Assembly (NCBI GenBank): GCA_028701945.1
Contig: JAQVPT010000029.1
Span: forward strand, 1 to 18,486
DNA length: 18,486 nt
Direction: 5' to 3'
Origin: Bacteroidales bacterium
GTDB lineage: Bacteria > Bacteroidota > Bacteroidia > Bacteroidales > ML635J-15
The notes under the pieces were generated by a model, which did no database searches, was not told the origin of the DNA, and saw only the letters and a list, made by a program, of their open reading frames with translations. The translations under genes and the position numbers were made by a program. This document shows, in pieces, positions 15,536-18,486 of the stretch (its first letter is position 1; each line of letters begins with the position of its first letter).

Positions 15536-15543
15536 CAAATTTA
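15536..15543 (-). promoter_or_regulatory. -7 promoter box of the lipoprotein operon
   Basis: Minus-strand TAAATTTG, a perfect TAnnTTTG, 26 nt before the ATG at 15509; transcription would begin near 15529-15530. It is 13 bp from the oppositely directed panB box, so the two polymerase sites overlap. Confidence 0.5.
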
Positions 15544-15569
15544 GTAAAAATATTTTAAATAATAATAAA

Positions 15570-16382
15570 ATGTCAATACATACCGAAATTAAAAGAGTAA
15601 CCACTCATGTTCTTCAGGAAATGAAACGTCAAAATCAGAAAATTGCAATGCTAACTGCTTACGATTATAGTATGGCAAAGATAATTGACAATACAGGAAT
15701 TGACGTAATATTAGTTGGAGATTCTGCATCGAATGTTATGGCTGGATTTGACTCTACATTGCCAATAACATTAGACCAAATGATATATCATGCTGCAAGT
15801 GTTGTAAGAGGCGTACAACGTGCTTTAGTGGTTGTCGATTTGCCTTTTGGTACTTATCAAAGCAATTCAAAATTGGCTCTATCTTCGGCTATTCGAATTA
15901 TGAAAGAAACTGGTGCAGGTGCGGTTAAACTCGAAGGCGGAGAAGAAATACAAGATTCTATAAAAAGAATTTTATCAGCAGGAATCCCAGTTATGGGGCA
16001 TTTGGGACTTACTCCGCAGAGTATTCATAAGTTTGGCACCTATGTCGTTAGGGCACGTGAAGAAGAGGAAGCGGCTAAACTTATTTCGGACGCACATATT
16101 CTTGAAGAAATGGGATGTTTTGCCATTGTTTTAGAGAAAGTGCCAGCAAGTCTTGCAACTCAAGTTGCTCATGAAGTTAAAATTCCAATTATAGGAATTG
16201 GTGCGGGAAATGTAGATGGTCAAGTTTTAGTTTCGCACGATATGTTAGGAATTACTCAAGAATTTTCGCCTAGATTTCTTAGACGCTATGCCGATCTTGA
16301 TAAAATTATTAATGATGCCGTTGTTAATTATATTAACGATATTAAGTCGGGTGATTTTCCAAACGAAAAAGAACAATACTAA
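15570..16382 (+). CDS. panB: 3-methyl-2-oxobutanoate hydroxymethyltransferase
   Basis: A 270-residue cytoplasmic enzyme of pantothenate (CoA) synthesis. It adds a hydroxymethyl group from methylene-tetrahydrofolate to 2-oxoisovalerate, giving ketopantoate. All key positions are present: metal ligand Asp51 in LVGDSASN, Asp90 in VVVDLPFG, Glu122 in VKLEGG, and catalytic Glu189 in VLEKVP. The sequence MLTAYDYSMA (27-36) and the segment GHLGLTPQSIH (143-153) are characteristic of PanB. Length is normal for the family and the start ATG gives a usual N-terminus. panC and panD are not adjacent. An RluA-family gene follows after 8 nt and is likely co-transcribed. Confidence 0.97.
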   Translation: MSIHTEIKRVTTHVLQEMKRQNQKIAMLTAYDYSMAKIIDNTGIDVILVGDSASNVMAGFDSTLPITLDQMIYHAASVVRGVQRALVVVDLPFGTYQSNSKLALSSAIRIMKETGAGAVKLEGGEEIQDSIKRILSAGIPVMGHLGLTPQSIHKFGTYVVRAREEEEAAKLISDAHILEEMGCFAIVLEKVPASLATQVAHEVKIPIIGIGAGNVDGQVLVSHDMLGITQEFSPRFLRRYADLDKIINDAVVNYINDIKSGDFPNEKEQY

Positions 16383-16390
16383 AAATAATT

Positions 16391-17065
16391 ATGCTTAGTG
16401 ATGAAGACATACTCTATGAAGATAATCATCTGATTGCAGTTAATAAGAAAGCTGGGCAGATTGTACAAGGAGACAAAACAGGTGATTTACCCCTCTCCGC
16501 TCTCGTGAAAGAATATATTAAAAGGAAATACAATAAACCCGGAGAAGTTTATCTTGGAGTGCCTCACAGATTAGATAGACCTGTCAGTGGAGTAATAATA
16601 TTTGCAAAGACAAGTAAAGCTTTAACAAGAATTAACGAATTGTTTAAAAATAAGAGTATTACGAAAAAATATTATGCAATTATTGCAACACGTCCGCAAA
16701 AAAAAGAAGATAAATTAGAAGGATATATTTATAGGAATACAAAACAGAACAAATCGTATGTAAAAACGAAAAACGACCCAGATACTAAATTTGCAAGTTT
16801 GTCATATAAATTGATGAGCAAATCTGAAAAATTCTTTTTGCTTGAGATTAATTTGCATACTGGTCGTCATCATCAGATTAGATGCCAACTTGCCGATATT
16901 GGCTGCCCGATTAGAGGCGATTTAAAATATGGCTATTTGCATGCTAATAAAAACTATGGGATTAATCTTCATGCCATTGAGCTAAGCTTTATTCATCCAG
17001 TAAAAAAAGAACTAATTACCATTACCGCTCCTTTGCCTGACGAAAATATTTGGAAGGTTTTTTGA
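16391..17065 (+). CDS. RluA-family pseudouridine synthase
   Basis: A 224-residue enzyme that converts uridine to pseudouridine in rRNA or tRNA. The catalytic motif PHRLDRPVSGVIIFAKT gives catalytic Asp62, and NLHTGRHHQIRCQLADIG is the second conserved segment. No N-terminal S4 domain, so it is the short class. The family covers RluA, RluC, RluD and TruC, and the target base cannot be assigned. It lies 8 nt downstream of panB, with no promoter box of its own. The link to panB is probably by shared transcription rather than function. Confidence 0.93.
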   Translation: MLSDEDILYEDNHLIAVNKKAGQIVQGDKTGDLPLSALVKEYIKRKYNKPGEVYLGVPHRLDRPVSGVIIFAKTSKALTRINELFKNKSITKKYYAIIATRPQKKEDKLEGYIYRNTKQNKSYVKTKNDPDTKFASLSYKLMSKSEKFFLLEINLHTGRHHQIRCQLADIGCPIRGDLKYGYLHANKNYGINLHAIELSFIHPVKKELITITAPLPDENIWKVF

Positions 17066-17200
17066 GAGGCTGACATTGTTTATTATCCCTTGATTGGATG
17101 CAAATTTGAGTTAGCGGGATGTTAAAGAATATAAGTTAACTGAAAAATTGTTTGTTAAATAAAATTTAAACTTCAAAAAAACAGCATCCATAAGTTGTAT

Positions 17201-17524
17201 TTAGGGAGTAATAGCTATCTCTGGAAACATTTGGTAAGGAAAATAAGGATCGTTTACATATAAGTTACCCGCAGTTGTGCCATCACCCCATTTTACGACA
17301 TCATCAATTACGTGAAATAACCTCTGATTTGTATTTCCATAATAACCATTTGAAGCATATTGTGCCGTTGATAAACTTGATGGAATTGAATAAGTTGTTC
17401 CAGCATTAAAATCAATTTCTTGACCGTTCATCGGCCATTTTGGCATTTGAGTTGTTTGTGCTTGAATATTTGCACTAATACAAGCTATTAAACATAGCCA
17501 TAAAATTATATTAAAAATTTTCAT
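17201..17524 (-). CDS. Short secreted protein, possible N-terminal fragment of a larger one
   Basis: A 107-residue protein with signal peptide MKIFNIILWLCLIACISANI and likely cleavage after Ala22 (QAQ). The mature part (PKWPMNGQEIDF, then RLFHVIDDVVKWGDGTTAGN and FPYQMFPEIAITP) has the look of the first domain of long exported Bacteroidota proteins, and the frame stops right after it. I recall such openings continuing with a longer sorting-domain protein, but this is memory-based and unproven. No open continuation in any frame follows before the end of the plus-strand RluA gene. It lacks a T9SS sorting tail of its own. Either a relic cut short by a stop or a genuine small secreted protein. 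No promoter box seen. Confidence 0.6.
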   Translation of the reverse strand: MKIFNIILWLCLIACISANIQAQTTQMPKWPMNGQEIDFNAGTTYSIPSSLSTAQYASNGYYGNTNQRLFHVIDDVVKWGDGTTAGNLYVNDPYFPYQMFPEIAITP

Positions 17525-17552
17525 ATTTTTACATTGTTAAAAATTAACACTT

Positions 17553-17615
17553 CCGGGATAGGCGGCAAGCAGATTACTCAGCTGTCAAATTGAATTATCA
17601 CTTGCTCCTACCCGG
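17553..17615. repeat. Imperfect palindrome, about 63 bp
   Basis: CCGGG-A-TAGG (17553-17562) pairs with CCTACCCGG (17607-17615). Inside it GCAAG (17565-17569) pairs with CTTGC (17601-17605). About 14 paired bases close a loop of some 30 nt. It is more GC-rich than its surroundings and lies in the untranslated space in front of the gene starting at 17524 (minus). No riboswitch or RNA family recognised. Confidence 0.5.
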
Positions 17616-17635
17616 TTTTTGCTTTCCCATACGGC

Positions 17636-17728
17636 ATGCTGTTATACTCCATACATTTATGTTTGCCAGACATAAAATTGTTCAATAGTGTTTATTATAA
17701 TCCACTTTTGATATGAATATAACAGCAT
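17636..17728. repeat. Inverted-repeat-bounded segment with inner hairpin
   Basis: ATGCTGTTATA at 17636-17646 and TATAACAGCAT at 17718-17728 are an 11-bp perfect inverted repeat. Between them a 7-bp stem TTTATGT/ACATAAA (17656-17662 / 17670-17676) has a 7-nt loop. Together with the neighbouring palindrome it forms a structured 180-bp block between two secreted-protein genes. Confidence 0.5.
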
Positions 17729-17769
17729 ATTATGGTTTTTTTATAATTTCCTTTCGCATGTTTCTCTTT

Positions 17770-18486
17770 TTAATGTTTAACACTTAGTTTACCTGTGTAA
17801 ACCCTATTTTCACTCATTATTTTAATAATATACATGCCTTCGGGCAAATCTACAACACTAAATTTACAAGCCTCAGTATTGTTCTCTGAGTAATAAACTA
17901 ATTGACCTGTCATATTGTAAAGATATACATCGAAATTTGTTCTTAAATCTGTTAATCCTACAGTTACATAATCACTTGTTGGATTTGGATATACATTTAT
18001 GTCATTTGAAAATTGAACATGGGTTATAGAACTTTGCCAACCAGAATTATAAACTCCATTCCCAAGACTATCAGTTTTTACAATCCAACCATAAAAATTT
18101 TGATGATATTGATGATATCCTCCAAATAAAACAATCCCGCCGTCATTGGAACAAATTAAATCAAATGCAATCTCATCAGTATCTTTCGCTCCTATAGTTT
18201 TATCCCAAAGTTTGTCACCATCAGAATTATATTTTATTAACCATGTATCGTCCCACCAATCTAATTCATCTGGAGGAATTAACCAGCCAATAAACAAAAT
18301 CTCATCATTTTCAGTTACACAGCCAGCCTTACCTACTACCGACTTAATTGACGAAATCGCTCTATAAAAAAGCTTATTACCTCCAGAATCAAATTTTACT
18401 ACCAAACCACTTTCAATACCAATTGAATCTTCATGTTCATAATTAATCTTATCACCAAAAACAATTATATTCCCCTGTGAATCGAC
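17770..18486 (-). CDS. T9SS-exported protein, C-terminal part (5' end beyond window)
   Basis: The minus-strand frame is open to the right edge, giving 238 residues of the C-terminal end; the true start is outside the window. A TTG at 18405 is not a credible start, because the frame continues upstream with the same repeat pattern (DSQGNIIVFGDKI). The first 160 residues are repeats of the kind 'WLIKYNSDGDKLWDKT.G' followed by 'DGGIVLFGGY', a beta-propeller-like pattern of Bacteroidota secreted proteins. The last 75 residues are a type A sorting domain: VYPNPTSDYVTV, VYLYNMTGQLVY, LPEGMYIIKI and KLSVKH at the very end. The tail targets export through the type IX system and cell-surface or medium release. 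Substrate or function of the propeller unknown. Confidence 0.9.
   Translation of the reverse strand, partial: VDSQGNIIVFGDKINYEHEDSIGIESGLVVKFDSGGNKLFYRAISSIKSVVGKAGCVTENDEILFIGWLIPPDELDWWDDTWLIKYNSDGDKLWDKTIGAKDTDEIAFDLICSNDGGIVLFGGYHQYHQNFYGWIVKTDSLGNGVYNSGWQSSITHVQFSNDINVYPNPTSDYVTVGLTDLRTNFDVYLYNMTGQLVYYSENNTEACKFSVVDLPEGMYIIKIMSENRVYTGKLSVKH

Noticed and set aside
17066..17200. Intrinsic terminator after the RluA-family gene
   Set aside because: The only pairing (ATCCC/GGGAT) is 5 bp with a long loop and no T-run.
17553..17615. Integron attC-like site
   Set aside because: The arms do not contain the RYYYAAC / GTTRRRY core sites and no integrase is present.

Overview
The window looks like chromosomal DNA from a free-living member of the Bacteroidota. 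It is strongly AT-rich. At least nine genes are preceded by the Bacteroidota -7 promoter box TAnnTTTG, and Shine-Dalgarno sequences are poor. One protein ends in a type IX secretion (T9SS) C-terminal sorting domain. Several products are secreted proteins or lipoproteins of Bacteroidota style. I see no rRNA, tRNA, CRISPR array, integrase or transposase gene.

Left part (1-4.2 kb): a secreted protein with YD-like repeats runs off the left edge (1-671, minus). It lies 14 nt behind a MaoC/NodN-type hydratase-like gene (686-1150, minus), which is divergent from a long-chain acyl-CoA synthetase (1318-2937, plus). A 786-bp gene-free stretch then holds a composite, inverted-repeat-bounded, MITE-like repeat region with duplicated hairpin arms and a cluster of small CCTACGG/CCGTAGG palindromes. 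A GtrA-family membrane protein follows on the minus strand.

Middle (4.3-12 kb): a Pif1-like helicase with C-terminal HRDC and helix-turn-helix domains (minus) is divergent from a membrane hybrid sensor kinase (plus). Next comes a small lipoprotein followed after 3 nt by a family 2 glycosyltransferase that is broken by a single in-frame TAA. A dihydroorotate-dehydrogenase-like flavoprotein follows; it keeps the FMN lysines but lacks the class 1 active-site cysteine motif. A 204-bp hairpin-rich inverted-repeat element separates it from the convergent antiporter gene.

Right part (12.3-18.5 kb): a CPA1-type K+/H+ antiporter with an RCK_C domain, and a two-gene operon of a 341-aa lipoprotein and a small secreted protein (all minus). 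These are divergent from panB (pantothenate synthesis) and an RluA-family pseudouridine synthase (plus). The 60-bp gap between the lipoprotein and panB appears to carry two interlocked promoters. The right end has a short secreted fragment that looks like the N-terminus of a larger protein, a structured intergenic region, and the C-terminal part of a T9SS-exported protein that runs off the right edge.

Most genes are housekeeping or envelope functions without an obvious joint system. The best leads are the repeat elements, the interrupted glycosyltransferase, the overlapping promoters and the DHOD-like protein without its cysteine. I did not find convincing evidence for a new multi-gene system.
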